A stretch of DNA of 64,000 nucleotides from JACCTU01 sp963700495 (GTDB lineage: Bacteria; Actinomycetota; Thermoleophilia; Gaiellales; Gaiellaceae), in contig CAVOXT010000006.1 in the NCBI GenBank assembly GCA_963700495.1, positions 124,001 to 188,000 on the forward strand. Reading direction: 5' to 3'. Of this stretch, positions 27,101-35,263 are shown in pieces. Within the stretch, counting starts at the first letter, position 1. Each line of letters opens with the position of its first letter. The position numbers were made by a program, and so were the translations under genes. Under the pieces are notes generated by a model. It did not search any database, had not been told where the DNA came from, and worked only from the letters and a program-made list of their open reading frames with translations.

Positions 27101-28540
27101 GGCGCCTCACTCGACAATGTCGGCGTCGCAGGCTACGGCGTCTACAACGGAGCGACGAGCGTCGGCTCCGGGACGTGGACGACCTACACCGTCACGGGCC
27201 TCGTGTGCGGGACGAGCTACACGCTTTCGGTTGATGCTTTCGATGCGGCGGGGAACCGGTCGGCGAAGTCGACGGTGGTGACCTCGACGGCAGCTTGTGC
27301 TCCTCCGCCGCCGCCTCCGCCGCCTCCGACTGGGGGCACGGCGAACATCTGGGTGGATGCGAACGGTGGTACGTGCGCCGACAGTGCCGGCCCGGTTGGG
27401 TATAGCGATTCGGTTGCGTGTTCGTGGGCGCAGGCGAATACGACCTGTGAGGGTGGGGACACGGTTCTGGTCAAGGGTGGCAGTTATGGCAACTTGACGA
27501 TTCGGGGTTCGAATGGCCGTTCGAGTGCGTGCACGTTCCGGACGGTGGCTGGTGAGTCGGTCACGGCTGGGAGCTTCAATTTGGGTGAGTGGCAGTCGTG
27601 TTCGCGGGGGGCGTCGAGTTCGAGTACGACGAATTGGTTCTCGTTGGTGGGTCCGATCAGGACGACGGAGTTTCATGCGGATTGCTCGAACCAGGTGAGT
27701 GTTGATGGGTTGGACATGGATGCTGGTGGGGTGCAGCGGACGCAGCCGTTCCAGGTTCAGGCTGGGGCGACGAACTTCACGATGCGGAACTCGAAGGTGC
27801 ACAACAGTTTGAACTCGAACGCGATGATGGTCTTGGAGGGCTCGAACTTCGTCTTGGACAACAACGACATCTATGACGGGTTGAACAACACCAACGGCGC
27901 GATCCATGACGAGTGTCTGCGCGCTCAGCCGGTCGACAACATGACGATGACCCGGAACCATTTCTGGTCCTGCGCGGTGATGGACGTCTTCATCACCGGG
28001 ACGGAGTTGGCGACCAACTGGCTGGTCGAGAACAACATCTTCGAGGCCCCCTTGGGCTCATCGGGGAACGCCGCGAACGCGTTCGCGTTCCGTGGCGGGG
28101 GCAGCCCCTCGCCCTCTCCGGATGGGTTCGTGCTGCGCTACAACACCTTCGGCTCGACCGGCGTCCAGATCAACACGACGGACAACCCGGTCACCTCGAG
28201 GGGCTTCACGGTGGTCGGGAACTACTTCGCGACCAACCCGCCCTGCGGCCAGACCGGCGCCAGCTACGCCTACAACATCAGCCCGACCGGGGTCTCGAAC
28301 TGCGGCGGCAGCGGCGCGCAGTCCTTCTCGATGAGCTCGATCACGGCCGGCTTCCTCAGCTACAAACCCTTCACCGGCAACCAAGGCGCAACCGCCCAAC
28401 CGGCCGGCGACTACCGCCTGACCAGCAGCAGCCCCCTGATCAACAAAGGCAACCCCGCAAACTACCCCGCACTCGACAAAGCCGGCACCACCCGCTACAC
28501 AGGCACCGCACCCGACGCCGGCGCCTACGAAGGCCCATAG
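24167..28540 (+). CDS. Giant secreted mosaic protein: IPT/TIG(x2)-FN3(x9)-beta-helix
   Basis: About 1457 residues from the ATG at 24167; an in-frame ATG at 24062 would add 35 residues before the signal peptide (RRVWLVCVAVGALAAPGHAFG). Two IPT/TIG domains (about 48-126 and 127-208) are near duplicates carrying SSVSPMSGPV and FYDYPTTYTV. Nine FN3 domains follow to about 1045, each with DNVG(V/I)xGY and CGT(S/T)YT blocks. An eight-Pro hinge leads to a right-handed beta-helix (about 1058-1457; NIWVDANGGTC to TAPDAGAYEGP). The beta-helix is nearly identical to that of the 15627 gene. The last 150 bases use AAA, GCA and CCC codons unlike the FN3 part. The upstream 23890-24060 stretch is AT-richer and may hold the promoter. 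Likely a secreted matrix or adhesion protein. Confidence 0.83.
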   Translation: MSTPMWGAAPRARRVWLVCVAVGALAAPGHAFGRTDSGASTALAAANAPTISSVSPMSGPVGGTVTITGTDFTGVDLVSFYDYPTTYTVVSASEIRATVPAGTPSPGRWRVRTPAGLAVYASLFSVTSAPTISSVSPMSGPVASTVTITGANFTGADLVSFYDYPTTYTVISANEIRAAVPVGTPSPGRWRVRTSSGLAVHDPLFTIGPDVTAPNVPTGIAPSTTTTTSVTLRWDAAFDNVGVTGYRRYRGSTLVSSGSSTSYTFTGLTCGTTYTLGVEAYDVVGNTSARGSITTSTNACAADTTSPSPPTNQQTSSTQTTILMTWGPATDNVGVTGYRAFLDGVAAGTTTSLSYTYTGLQCATTYTVALEAYDAAGNTSNRAMAQGPATTAACPGDTQAPTTPANFVSTGSTTTSISLSWGASLDNVGVTGYGVYNGATGVGSGTWTTYTVTGLTCGTSYTLSVDAADAAGNRSAKASLTASTGACPDTQAPSVPTGLVVSGETQTALTLGWSASTDNVGVAGYRTFLNGAAAGTPTSPSYTYTGLQCATTYTVAVEAYDAAGNTSSRAQRSATTAACPGDTQAPSTPSNLARTGSTTTSISLSWSASTDNVGVTGYGIYNGAVTAGSGTATTYTVTGLVCGTSYTLSVDAADAAGNRSAKAAITTSTNACADTQAPSTPSNLARTGSTTTSISLSWSASTDNVGVAGYGVYNGAVTAGSGTATTYTVTGLTCGTSYTLSVDAADAAGNRSAKSSVVTSTSACPADTTPPSLPTNQQVSSTQTTILMTWGAATDNVGIAGYRAFLNGAVAGTTTSLSYTYTGLQCGTTYTVALEAYDAAGNVSNRAMATGPVTTAVCAGDTQAPTTPTNLARTGSTATSISLSWTASTDNVGVTGYRTYNGAATAGSGTATNYTVTGLTCGTSYTLSVDAADAAGNRSAKAAITTSTSACAGDTQAPTTPANFVPTSSTASSISLSWGASLDNVGVAGYGVYNGATSVGSGTWTTYTVTGLVCGTSYTLSVDAFDAAGNRSAKSTVVTSTAACAPPPPPPPPPTGGTANIWVDANGGTCADSAGPVGYSDSVACSWAQANTTCEGGDTVLVKGGSYGNLTIRGSNGRSSACTFRTVAGESVTAGSFNLGEWQSCSRGASSSSTTNWFSLVGPIRTTEFHADCSNQVSVDGLDMDAGGVQRTQPFQVQAGATNFTMRNSKVHNSLNSNAMMVLEGSNFVLDNNDIYDGLNNTNGAIHDECLRAQPVDNMTMTRNHFWSCAVMDVFITGTELATNWLVENNIFEAPLGSSGNAANAFAFRGGGSPSPSPDGFVLRYNTFGSTGVQINTTDNPVTSRGFTVVGNYFATNPPCGQTGASYAYNISPTGVSNCGGSGAQSFSMSSITAGFLSYKPFTGNQGATAQPAGDYRLTSSSPLINKGNPANYPALDKAGTTRYTGTAPDAGAYEGP
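24800..27300 (+). repeat. Array of nine tandem FN3-coding repeats (about 270-285 bp each)
   Basis: Nine degenerate units encode the FN3 domains. Some pairs are nearly identical, such as those around 25935 and 26211, 276 bp apart. A second unit type with QTTILMTWG occurs at about 25110 and 26500, so the array alternates between at least two unit families. Confidence 0.75.
27340..28540 (+). repeat. Inverted near-identical beta-helix module, right copy
   Basis: Plus-strand partner of the 15627-16830 copy. Shared features include identical runs through the MMVLEGSNFVLDNNDIYDG coding block. The base composition shifts within it: T- and G-rich third positions at 27350-27800, C-rich with AAA lysines after 28360. 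Confidence 0.8.
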
Positions 28541-28549
28541 TCCAGCCGA

Positions 28550-28576
28550 CGCGTTTGCGTCGCGGGCAAACACGCG
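28550..28576 (+). terminator. Weak imperfect hairpin after the giant gene
   Basis: GTTTGC (28553-28558) pairs with GCAAAC (28566-28571), extended by CGC/GCG with one bulge, just past the stop at 28540. There is no T tract and the next gene starts at 28600. Confidence 0.3.
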
Positions 28577-28599
28577 GCGCCGCTCTATCATCGCGAGCA

Positions 28600-29943
28600 G
28601 TGCCGAGGCGGGTGCTCTTTCACTCGTACTACCTCCCTCCGATCGGAGGCTCGGGCGCACAACGCCCGCTGAAGATGGCCCGCTACCTGACGGAGGTCGG
28701 ATACGAGCCGATCGTCGTCACCGGCGCGGGTGCGACGGCCGACCGCTGGGCTCCCGAGGACGAGACGCTGCTCAGCGAGGTGCCGGCCGGCATCGAGCTG
28801 CGACGCCTGCCTCCCTCGGACCATCCTGAGACGAGCTCCCGGTGGCGCGGGCGCGCCGAGCGGTGGCTGGGAATCCGCTCTCCTTGGGCTCGCTGGTGGA
28901 TCGCAGGCAGCGTCGAGCTCGGCCTCGAGGCAGGCGCCGACGCAGACCTCGTGTACGTCTGGATGCAGCCGTACGAGTCCGCCGAAGTGGGCGTCGCGCT
29001 CTCGCGCGAGCTCGGCAGGCCGTGGATCGCCGACCTCGGCGATCCGTGGGCACTCGACGAGATGATGATCTATCCGAGCGCCGTTCATCGCCGCAGGGAG
29101 CTGCGGCGCATGCGCAGCGCCCTCGGCACGGCCGCGGCGATCGTGATGAGCACGTCGGAAGCGGCTCGGCGCCTGCTCGCGAGCTTCCCTGAGCTCTCGG
29201 ATCGTCCCGTCGTCGCGATCCCGAACGGCTTCGACGCAGGCGACTTCCAGGAGCCCTTGCCGCCGCGAGAGGACGGCGTCTTCCGGCTCGTGCACACGGG
29301 CTATCTCCATACGGAGCTCGGCCTCGAGCAGCGGCGCCTGCTGCCGGTGCGGCGAGTCCTCGGCGGGAGCGTCCCAGGCGTCGACATCCTCACCCGCTCC
29401 CACGTCTACGTGCTCCAGGCGATCGAGCTCCTGCTCGAGCGCGATCCGTCCATCGCAGCGACCTTCGAGTTCCATCTCGCGGGTCTACTCACGCTCGCTG
29501 ATGAGGAAGCCACTCGACGGTCACCGGTCGTCAGGCTGCACGGCTACGTCACGCACAGGGCTTCGGTGGAGCTGATGCGCACCGCCGACCTGCTCTTTCT
29601 GCCCATGCAGAACCTGCCGCGAGGAACGCGCGCGACGATCGTCCCCGGCAAGACGTACGAATACCTGGCTTCGGGCACGCCGATCCTCGCCGCGGTGCCC
29701 GACGGTGATGCGAGGGACATGCTGGCCGAGGCAGGAAACTCGATCCTGTGCCGGCCCGACGACGTCGCGGCGATGGCCGACGCGCTGCAGGTGCAAATCG
29801 AGCGGCACCGCCGCGGCGACGATCCGCCCTCGCCGGCGCCCGAAGTCGTTGCCCGCTTCGAGTACCGCACCCTCGCAGCCAGCCTCGGTCGTGTGTTCGA
29901 CGAGGTGCTCGAGCGAGAGCGCGTTGCGGTCGGCGCGGCCTAG
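28600..29943 (+). CDS. GT4-family (GT-B) glycosyltransferase
   Basis: A 447-residue GT-B glycosyltransferase. The GTG start gives PRRVLFHSYYLPPIGGSGAQR, the usual acceptor-side glycine loop of GT4 enzymes that act on lipid-linked oligosaccharides. The C-terminal donor domain has VRLHGYVTHRASVELMRTADLLFLP and VPGKTYEYLASGTPILA, where the E-x7-E-like acidic pair sits. A longer in-frame extension to 27913 is only the shadow of the beta-helix gene. It ends convergent with the wbaP-like gene, whose stop overlaps at 29940-29942. Confidence 0.87.
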   Translation: MPRRVLFHSYYLPPIGGSGAQRPLKMARYLTEVGYEPIVVTGAGATADRWAPEDETLLSEVPAGIELRRLPPSDHPETSSRWRGRAERWLGIRSPWARWWIAGSVELGLEAGADADLVYVWMQPYESAEVGVALSRELGRPWIADLGDPWALDEMMIYPSAVHRRRELRRMRSALGTAAAIVMSTSEAARRLLASFPELSDRPVVAIPNGFDAGDFQEPLPPREDGVFRLVHTGYLHTELGLEQRRLLPVRRVLGGSVPGVDILTRSHVYVLQAIELLLERDPSIAATFEFHLAGLLTLADEEATRRSPVVRLHGYVTHRASVELMRTADLLFLPMQNLPRGTRATIVPGKTYEYLASGTPILAAVPDGDARDMLAEAGNSILCRPDDVAAMADALQVQIERHRRGDDPPSPAPEVVARFEYRTLAASLGRVFDEVLERERVAVGAA

Positions 29944-31406
29944 TACGCGCCGCGGCGGCCGAGCACGACCGGGATCGTCTGGCAGAGGATCTTGAAGTCC
30001 CACCAGACGGACCAGTTCGTGACGTACAGGTAGTCGAGCTTCGTCATCTCCTCGAACGGGATGTCGTTCCGCCCGAGCACCTGCCAGAGGCCCGTGAGCC
30101 CCGGGCGTCATGTCGAGGCGGCGCGTGGCCCAGCCGGTGATCTTGTCCGCCTCGTAGACGACGAACGGGCGCGGGCCGACGAGGCTCATCTCGCCCTTGA
30201 GCACGTTCCAGAGCTGCGGGAGCTCGTCGAGGCTCGTGCGTCGCAGGAAGCCGCCGACGCGCGTCACGCGCGGGTCGACACCCTTGATCTTGAACAGCGG
30301 GCCGTCGACCTCGTTCATGTGCAGGACCTCGCTGCGCCGCTGCTCCGCGCCGACGGACATCGTCCGGAACTTGACGATCTTGAACGTCGAGCCGAGACGG
30401 CCGCGGCGCGGCTGCCAGTAGAGCGGCGAGCCCTTGCTGTCGATGCGGATCATGCAGTCGCGATCGCGCGCGAGCACGGGCGCACAGCAGGAGCAGCACC
30501 AGACCGGAGACGAGCACGTCCGTCGAGCGCTTCAGCACGCGCGCGCTGCGCCCCAGGCGCATCGGCGGCAGCGTCACGACCGGCATGCCCTCGATGTCGT
30601 CGAGCGTGGAGTGCGAGGTGAAGATCTCGAAGAAGCGCGGCACGATCGAGACCTGGACGTCGGGCCGCCGCACGGCCCGGACCAGGTCGAGCGTCTCCTC
30701 GTGGCTGCCGACGGACGACGCGAGCAGGACGCGGTCGATGTCGTACTGGTCGACGATCTCCGCAACCTGGTCGGGTCGGCCGAGAATCGGCGTCGGCGTC
30801 TCGGGGTCGTCGCCGTCGAGGAAGCCGACGAGCTCGAGCCCGTACTCGGGATGCGCTTCGATCTTGCGCTGGACGAGACGCGCCTCGGGGCCGCTGCCCA
30901 CGACGAGCGTCCGCCGCGGCTTCATCACGCGCGGGATGATCCAGCTGCGAATCGACCCGCGCACGATCGGGACGAGCACGAGTGCCCCGGAAAGGAAGAG
31001 CGCCGCCTCGACCGCGGTGTAGATCCACCAGTCGAAGAAGAAGTTGACTCCCTGCGACAGGATCAGATAGCCGAGCGAGCCCGCGAGCATCGCGTGAAAG
31101 AGGTCCGCCAGCTCGTCGAAGCTCGAGACCGAGATCCTGCAGGTGGTCGTTCTCGTAGAGGTGATAGGCGGTGAAGACCGCGACCCACACGAGCGGTGCG
31201 GTCGCCGCGACAGCGACGAGGAACCAGCCGGGCGCCGAGACCGGCGGGAGCGAGCCGATCTTGGCGGACACGAGGTAGGCGATCGCGTACGCGGTGGCCA
31301 GCGCGACGAGGTCGCCCGTGATGAGCATCCACGTTCGCCCGCGCTTGAGCCCCGTGCGCTCCGTCAGCGCCGCCGGAGCGACGATGTGATCGAGCCCTGC
31401 ACTCAT
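29940..31406 (-). pseudogene. WbaP-type priming phosphoglycosyltransferase, broken by at least three frameshifts
   Basis: Read across three frames this is a membrane sugar transferase that loads the first sugar phosphate onto undecaprenyl phosphate. The ATG at 31404-31406 has an AGAGGAG site. N-terminal membrane spans (TWMLITGDLVALATAYAIAY) and a CoA-binding-like central domain (RRTLVVGSGPEARLVQRKI) lead to a catalytic domain with STFKIVKFRTMSVGAEQR, TSLDELPQLWNVLKGEMSLVGPRP and LTGLWQVLGRNDIPFEEM. Frame changes fall near 31136 (after DHLQ), near 30460-30485 (in the last membrane span, where several bases look lost) and near 30103 (an extra G before LTGLW). All motifs are intact, so sequencing or assembly indels are at least as likely as true decay. 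Confidence 0.8.
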
Positions 31407-31579
31407 CCAGCGTTCTCCTCTGACCCTCGCTGTTGCCTGTCGCCCACCGGGCGATCTTCCTCCCCGGAGCGATTGATCCGAGTCTAGGAGCCGCATGGGG
31501 TCGATCTGTAGACCAGACTTTCGACCTCGACCCCCGGCGAGGACCCCGCGCGACCCCTAGCCAAACGGCGGGTGCGCGG

Positions 31580-32662
31580 TTACCGCGGGGACGCGCTTTT
31601 GGCGCCGTTGGCCGGATCGTCGGCTCTGGAGCGGCGCTCGTCGATCTCCAGGTCGTGGCGCGACCGCGGCCGGGCGGCATGCCGCACGGCGAGCGCGGAG
31701 CGCGTCAGCTTTGCCCCCCAGCCTTCCTCGCCCTCAGGCCTGATCTCGTCCATCAGCCGCCCAGGTAGGCGACCGGCCGCAGTGCCGGTCGGGAGCGCCC
31801 AGAAGTCGCTCAGCAACCGCTGGAGATGGTTCTCCAGGACCGTCCGCTCGCGGGCCAGATCGAGGTTCTGGGCCCACAGCCGCATCGCCCAGGGGGTCGG
31901 CCGGTCGCCGAAGACGGCGTCGACGACCGCGATCGTGGTGGTCCAGAGCCGCTCGACCCGCCATCGCTTCGCGAGCCGGTGGATCTCGCCCCGATCGGCG
32001 GCGCTCGCGACGACGGCGATGTCGATCATGTCGCGGAGACGGCGCAGAGGCTCGTGCGCCCAGGAGTGGACCGCGAGGAGAAGTGCGTGGTGCTCGGGCG
32101 GCAGCGCGAGCATCCGGTGGACGCCGATCGTGCTCTCGGTGGCGGCGCCGAAGAGCTCGGACGTCGAAGGTGGCCGGAGCGGCTCGACCCACTTCGGCCG
32201 CGAGTGGATCTCGACCGCGAGAGGAGCACCGCTCGCGAGTAGCGGCCTGAGGTGGTGGATGCCGACGTAGAGCGCCGGATCGCCGACGAGCTCGAAACCT
32301 GCGGAGAGGAGAGCCCGGTGTGTCGTGACGGCGTCCGGGACGAGCACGTCGATGTCGCCGTACGACCGAAGTGCGTCGTCGGGATAGAGCGCGGCGACCT
32401 CGGGGCCCTTGAGCACGATCGCCGGACCGTCGTAGGCCTCGCGGACCCGCTTGAGGACGAGGGACGCCGACAACGACACGATTGCGGCGAACCGCTCCTG
32501 AGCGGCGAAGTCCTCCGGCACCGGACGGCCGACCTCCCGGAAGCGCCGTGCGGCAAGCACCTCGAGCCGGTGGCTGCGCAGGTCGTCGTCGGTCGGCGCG
32601 CGGTCGATCAGCGCGTCGACTTCGCGCCAGAGCCCAACCGGGGAGCCGTTAGCGGACGACAC
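31580..32662 (-). CDS. Nucleotidyltransferase-fold protein (NTP_transf_5 type) of the lasso cluster
   Basis: A 360-residue protein with a nucleotidyltransferase core: IVLKGPEVAALYPDDALRSYGDIDVLVP, where GDIDVLV supplies the two metal-binding aspartates, then a helical domain with HHALLLAVHSWAHEPLRRLRDMIDI. This is the pattern of the uncharacterised nucleotidyltransferase family often found beside PqqD/B2/cyclase genes, where some members phosphorylate or tailor the peptide. It starts at a GTG (32660-32662), divergent from the ABC exporter. Its substrate is not known; the tailoring role is inferred from context. Confidence 0.75.
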   Translation of the reverse strand: MSSANGSPVGLWREVDALIDRAPTDDDLRSHRLEVLAARRFREVGRPVPEDFAAQERFAAIVSLSASLVLKRVREAYDGPAIVLKGPEVAALYPDDALRSYGDIDVLVPDAVTTHRALLSAGFELVGDPALYVGIHHLRPLLASGAPLAVEIHSRPKWVEPLRPPSTSELFGAATESTIGVHRMLALPPEHHALLLAVHSWAHEPLRRLRDMIDIAVVASAADRGEIHRLAKRWRVERLWTTTIAVVDAVFGDRPTPWAMRLWAQNLDLARERTVLENHLQRLLSDFWALPTGTAAGRLPGRLMDEIRPEGEEGWGAKLTRSALAVRHAARPRSRHDLEIDERRSRADDPANGAKSASPR

Positions 32663-32785
32663 GGCTCAATCGTGGCAGGGCTGCAGACAGCTCACATCAC
32701 CCGCTTGTGTCACGGTGGACAACCCCTACCAACCCTAGCCACATGGTGAGTGTTCGGGAACGTCGCCAAAACCCATCATGGCTGC

Positions 32786-33790
32786 ATGTCGGCGGTTTTC
32801 GCGCCCTCTCACGACGTCGCGCGCGAGCCTGCGGCTGCCCTCGGCGTGCCCGCCGAGCCCGCGATCGACGCGTCCTCGATCGTGCAGCGCTTCGAGCGGA
32901 AGCTGGCGCTCGACGGGGTCTCCTTCGCCGTCCCGGCGGGGTCGATCCACGCGCTGCTCGGGCCGAACGGAGCCGGCAAGACGACGCTGACCCGGATCCT
33001 CGCAGGACTGCTCGTACCGACCGGCGGAACCGTGCGTGTCCTCGGCTCCCCGGCGGACTCGTCCCGCGAGTTCCGGCGGCTGATCGGGCTCGTGCCGTCC
33101 GGCGACCGCAGCTTCTACCTCCGGATCAGCGGGCTCGAGAACCTGGCCTTCTTCGCGCGCCTCCACGGGATGCGCAGGCGCAACGCCGTTCGCCGTTCGC
33201 TCGAGGTGCTCGAGCAGGTCGGCCTCTCCGACGCCGCGAAGACGCGCGTCGGTTTCTACTCGCACGGGATGCAGAAACGGCTGTCGGTCGCGCGCGCGCT
33301 GCTCGCGGACCCGCCGATCCTCCTCGTCGACGAGGCGACGCACGATCTCGACCCGGACGGCGCGCACCGCGTGCGGGAGCTCATCGCCGAGTGCGCCTCC
33401 CGCGGCGCCGCGGTGGTCTGGGCGACTCAAAGGCTCGACGAGATCCGCGGCCTCGCCGATCGCGTCACGCTGATCGCGCAGGGCAACCTCGTCTTCGCGG
33501 GAACCGTCCCCGAGTTGATGGCGCACGCCGTGCCGCGCCGGTACCTGCTTCGGCTTGCGGGGGACGGACGCGTCGAGGCGACCGCGCACGGTGCTGTCGG
33601 TCCGCACGGGACGATCGAGACAACCGGCGAGGCCGACTCCGTTCACTACGTGCTCGCCCTCCGCGACGACGCGGTGCTCGGCGACGCACTTGCAGCGTTG
33701 GCCGCAGCCGGCATCGGCGTGCTCACGTGCACTGAGGAGCGTTCCGAGATCGAGCAGGCCTTCCTGTCCCTCGCGGGGAGATCGCGATGA
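32786..33790 (+). CDS. ABC transporter ATP-binding protein (lasso cluster exporter)
   Basis: A 334-residue ABC ATPase: Walker A LLGPNGAGKTTLTRIL, Q-loop region GLVPSGDRS, signature YSHGMQKRLSVARALLADPPILLVDEATHDLD covering Walker B, and a switch-region WATQRL in place of the usual His. Note that the signature reads SHGMQ rather than SGGQ, as in many DrrA/CcmA-like exporters. A C-terminal domain of about 100 residues follows. The ATG at 32786 is preferred over 32750. The stop overlaps the permease start by four bases. It likely exports, or confers immunity to, the RiPP product. Confidence 0.85.
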   Translation: MSAVFAPSHDVAREPAAALGVPAEPAIDASSIVQRFERKLALDGVSFAVPAGSIHALLGPNGAGKTTLTRILAGLLVPTGGTVRVLGSPADSSREFRRLIGLVPSGDRSFYLRISGLENLAFFARLHGMRRRNAVRRSLEVLEQVGLSDAAKTRVGFYSHGMQKRLSVARALLADPPILLVDEATHDLDPDGAHRVRELIAECASRGAAVVWATQRLDEIRGLADRVTLIAQGNLVFAGTVPELMAHAVPRRYLLRLAGDGRVEATAHGAVGPHGTIETTGEADSVHYVLALRDDAVLGDALAALAAAGIGVLTCTEERSEIEQAFLSLAGRSR

Positions 33791-34641
33791 GCGCGCTCGA
33801 GTTCCCGCACGGAAGGATCGAGTCGCTCGGCGTCGAGCTCCGCAAGCTTCCGGCCTTCGTGCGGCGCGACTTCCTCGTCGCGTGGAGCTACCGCATGGGC
33901 TTCGTCTCGGACATCGTGAACCTGATTGGACAGATCATCGTCTTCTACTTCATCGGCATGCTCGTGGATTCGAGCCGCCTCCCGACGTACGGCGGCTCCC
34001 AGGTGACGTACCTCGAGTTCGCGGCGGTCGGAATCGCCGTCGGCGTCTTCATCCAGTTCGGGCTCGACCGCGTCTCGGCGGCGATGCGCGGCGAGCAGTT
34101 GATGGGCACGCTGGAGTCCGTGCTGGTCACGCCGACCGCGCCGGCGACGGTGCAGCTCGGGTCGGTGGCCTTCGACCTCGTCTACGTGCCGCTCCGAACG
34201 GCCGCGTTCCTCGCCGGAATCACCCTGGCGTTCGGGTTGCACTTCTCCGCGGCGGGCATCGTTCCGGCGCTGCTCCTCCTGATCGCCTTCATCCCGTTCG
34301 TCTGGGGCCTCGGCGTGTTCACCGCCGCGATGCTCCTGACCTTCCGCCGCGGCGGCGGCGTCGTCGGACTGGCGGTCGTCGGGCTCGGCCTCCTGTCCGG
34401 GGTCTACTTCCCGATCGACCTTCTGCCCTCCGCGCTCCAGACAGTCGCGGACGTGAATCCGATCGCGGTCGCGATCGACGGGATGCGAGACGCACTGCTC
34501 GGCGACTCCACGCTCAGCGATCTCGCCCCGACCATCTTGCTCCTGATCCCGGTCTCGGCGATCTCACTCGGCCTCGGGATCGGCGCGTTCAGGCTGGCCG
34601 TGCGCCGCGAGCGCCGACGCGGGACTCTGGGGCTGTACTGA
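33787..34641 (+). CDS. ABC-2 type permease (lasso cluster exporter)
   Basis: A 284-residue integral membrane protein with six hydrophobic segments and ABC-2 permease features (RRDFLVAWSYRMGFVSDIVNLIGQII, GVYFPIDLLPSALQTVADVNPIAVAIDGMRDALLG). The Pro-rich segment before the last spans is typical of polysaccharide and drug exporters of this class. The start overlaps the ATPase stop (ATGA), and its stop shares an A with the next ATG (TGATG at 34639-34643). It forms the exporter with the preceding ATPase. Confidence 0.85.
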   Translation: MSALEFPHGRIESLGVELRKLPAFVRRDFLVAWSYRMGFVSDIVNLIGQIIVFYFIGMLVDSSRLPTYGGSQVTYLEFAAVGIAVGVFIQFGLDRVSAAMRGEQLMGTLESVLVTPTAPATVQLGSVAFDLVYVPLRTAAFLAGITLAFGLHFSAAGIVPALLLLIAFIPFVWGLGVFTAAMLLTFRRGGGVVGLAVVGLGLLSGVYFPIDLLPSALQTVADVNPIAVAIDGMRDALLGDSTLSDLAPTILLLIPVSAISLGLGIGAFRLAVRRERRRGTLGLY

Positions 34642-34904
34642 TGGCCCAGCTCCGGCTTCGCGCAGACGAGCTCGCCTGGCGCGAGATCGACGGCGAGATC
34701 GTGGCGGTCGACGTCGACACGTCCACGTACTTGAGCGGGAACCCCGCCGCGGCGCTGCTCTGGGGGATGCTCGCGACAGGCACGACGCGCGACGAGCTCG
34801 TGGATCGCCTCGTCGAGCACTTCGACATCGAACGCGAACGCGCAGAGCGGGACGTCGACGCATTTGTCTCAACCCTCGCCGCGCGGAACCTGCTCGAAGA
34901 ATGA
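34641..34904 (+). CDS. PqqD-like lasso peptide B1 protein (leader recognition element)
   Basis: An 87-residue stand-alone PqqD/RRE protein that binds the precursor leader and delivers it to the protease and cyclase. It shows the family layout: LRADELAWREIDGEIVAVDVDTSTYLSGN, then AAALLWGML, then a helical end DELVDRLVEHFDIERERAERDVDAFVSTL. It is translationally coupled on both sides: TGATG with the permease and ATGA with the B2 gene. It is the expected partner for the Y-x2-P-x-L leader motif in the two precursors downstream. Confidence 0.85.
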   Translation: MAQLRLRADELAWREIDGEIVAVDVDTSTYLSGNPAAALLWGMLATGTTRDELVDRLVEHFDIERERAERDVDAFVSTLAARNLLEE

Positions 34905-35263
34905 ATCCGCGGAGGCTCGACGTCCCGACGCTCCGCGCCGCCTGGTGGACACACCGGGCGCTTCGCCGCGTGCGCTCGAGCCTGCAGGCGGCCGGCCTGG
35001 GCTACGAGCCCGCGCCGCCGCCGCCGGATCTCCCGCCCGACGCCGGGCGGGGCGTTCGCGCGATCCTTCGGCGAGAGACGAGCACCTGCCTCGAGCGCGC
35101 ACTCGTGCTTCAGCGCTGGCACGCTGCGCAGGGAAGCCCGCGCGATGTGATCATCGCCGTCAAGGGGCCGACCGTGGACTTTGCCGCTCATGCCTGGCTC
35201 GACGGCGAGCCGGACGGTGACGTCAGCCGGTTCGCCGAGCTGATGAGGCTCCCTCCGCGGTGA
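34901..35263 (+). CDS. Transglutaminase-like lasso peptide B2 leader peptidase
   Basis: A 120-residue cysteine protease of the lasso B2/McjB C-terminal type, which removes the leader. The catalytic Cys lies in STCLERALVLQRWHAAQG at about residue 66, and the His in VDFAAHAWLDGEPDG with the partner Asp nearby. The length is at the lower end of B2 proteins. It overlaps the B1 gene (ATGA) and the cyclase gene (GTGA at 35260), so B1, B2 and C should be made together. Confidence 0.87.
   Translation: MNPRRLDVPTLRAAWWTHRALRRVRSSLQAAGLGYEPAPPPPDLPPDAGRGVRAILRRETSTCLERALVLQRWHAAQGSPRDVIIAVKGPTVDFAAHAWLDGEPDGDVSRFAELMRLPPR

Noticed and set aside
12775..27300. Regularly spaced repeats, considered as a CRISPR array or satellite
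   Set aside because: The units are 270-285 bp, fully coding and encode FN3 domains in frame; there are no 25-40-bp repeats with unique spacers.
27913..28599. Upstream in-frame extension of the GT4 gene
   Set aside because: It overlaps the beta-helix gene in another frame and encodes Arg-rich shadow sequence; the GTG at 28600 gives the normal family N-terminus.
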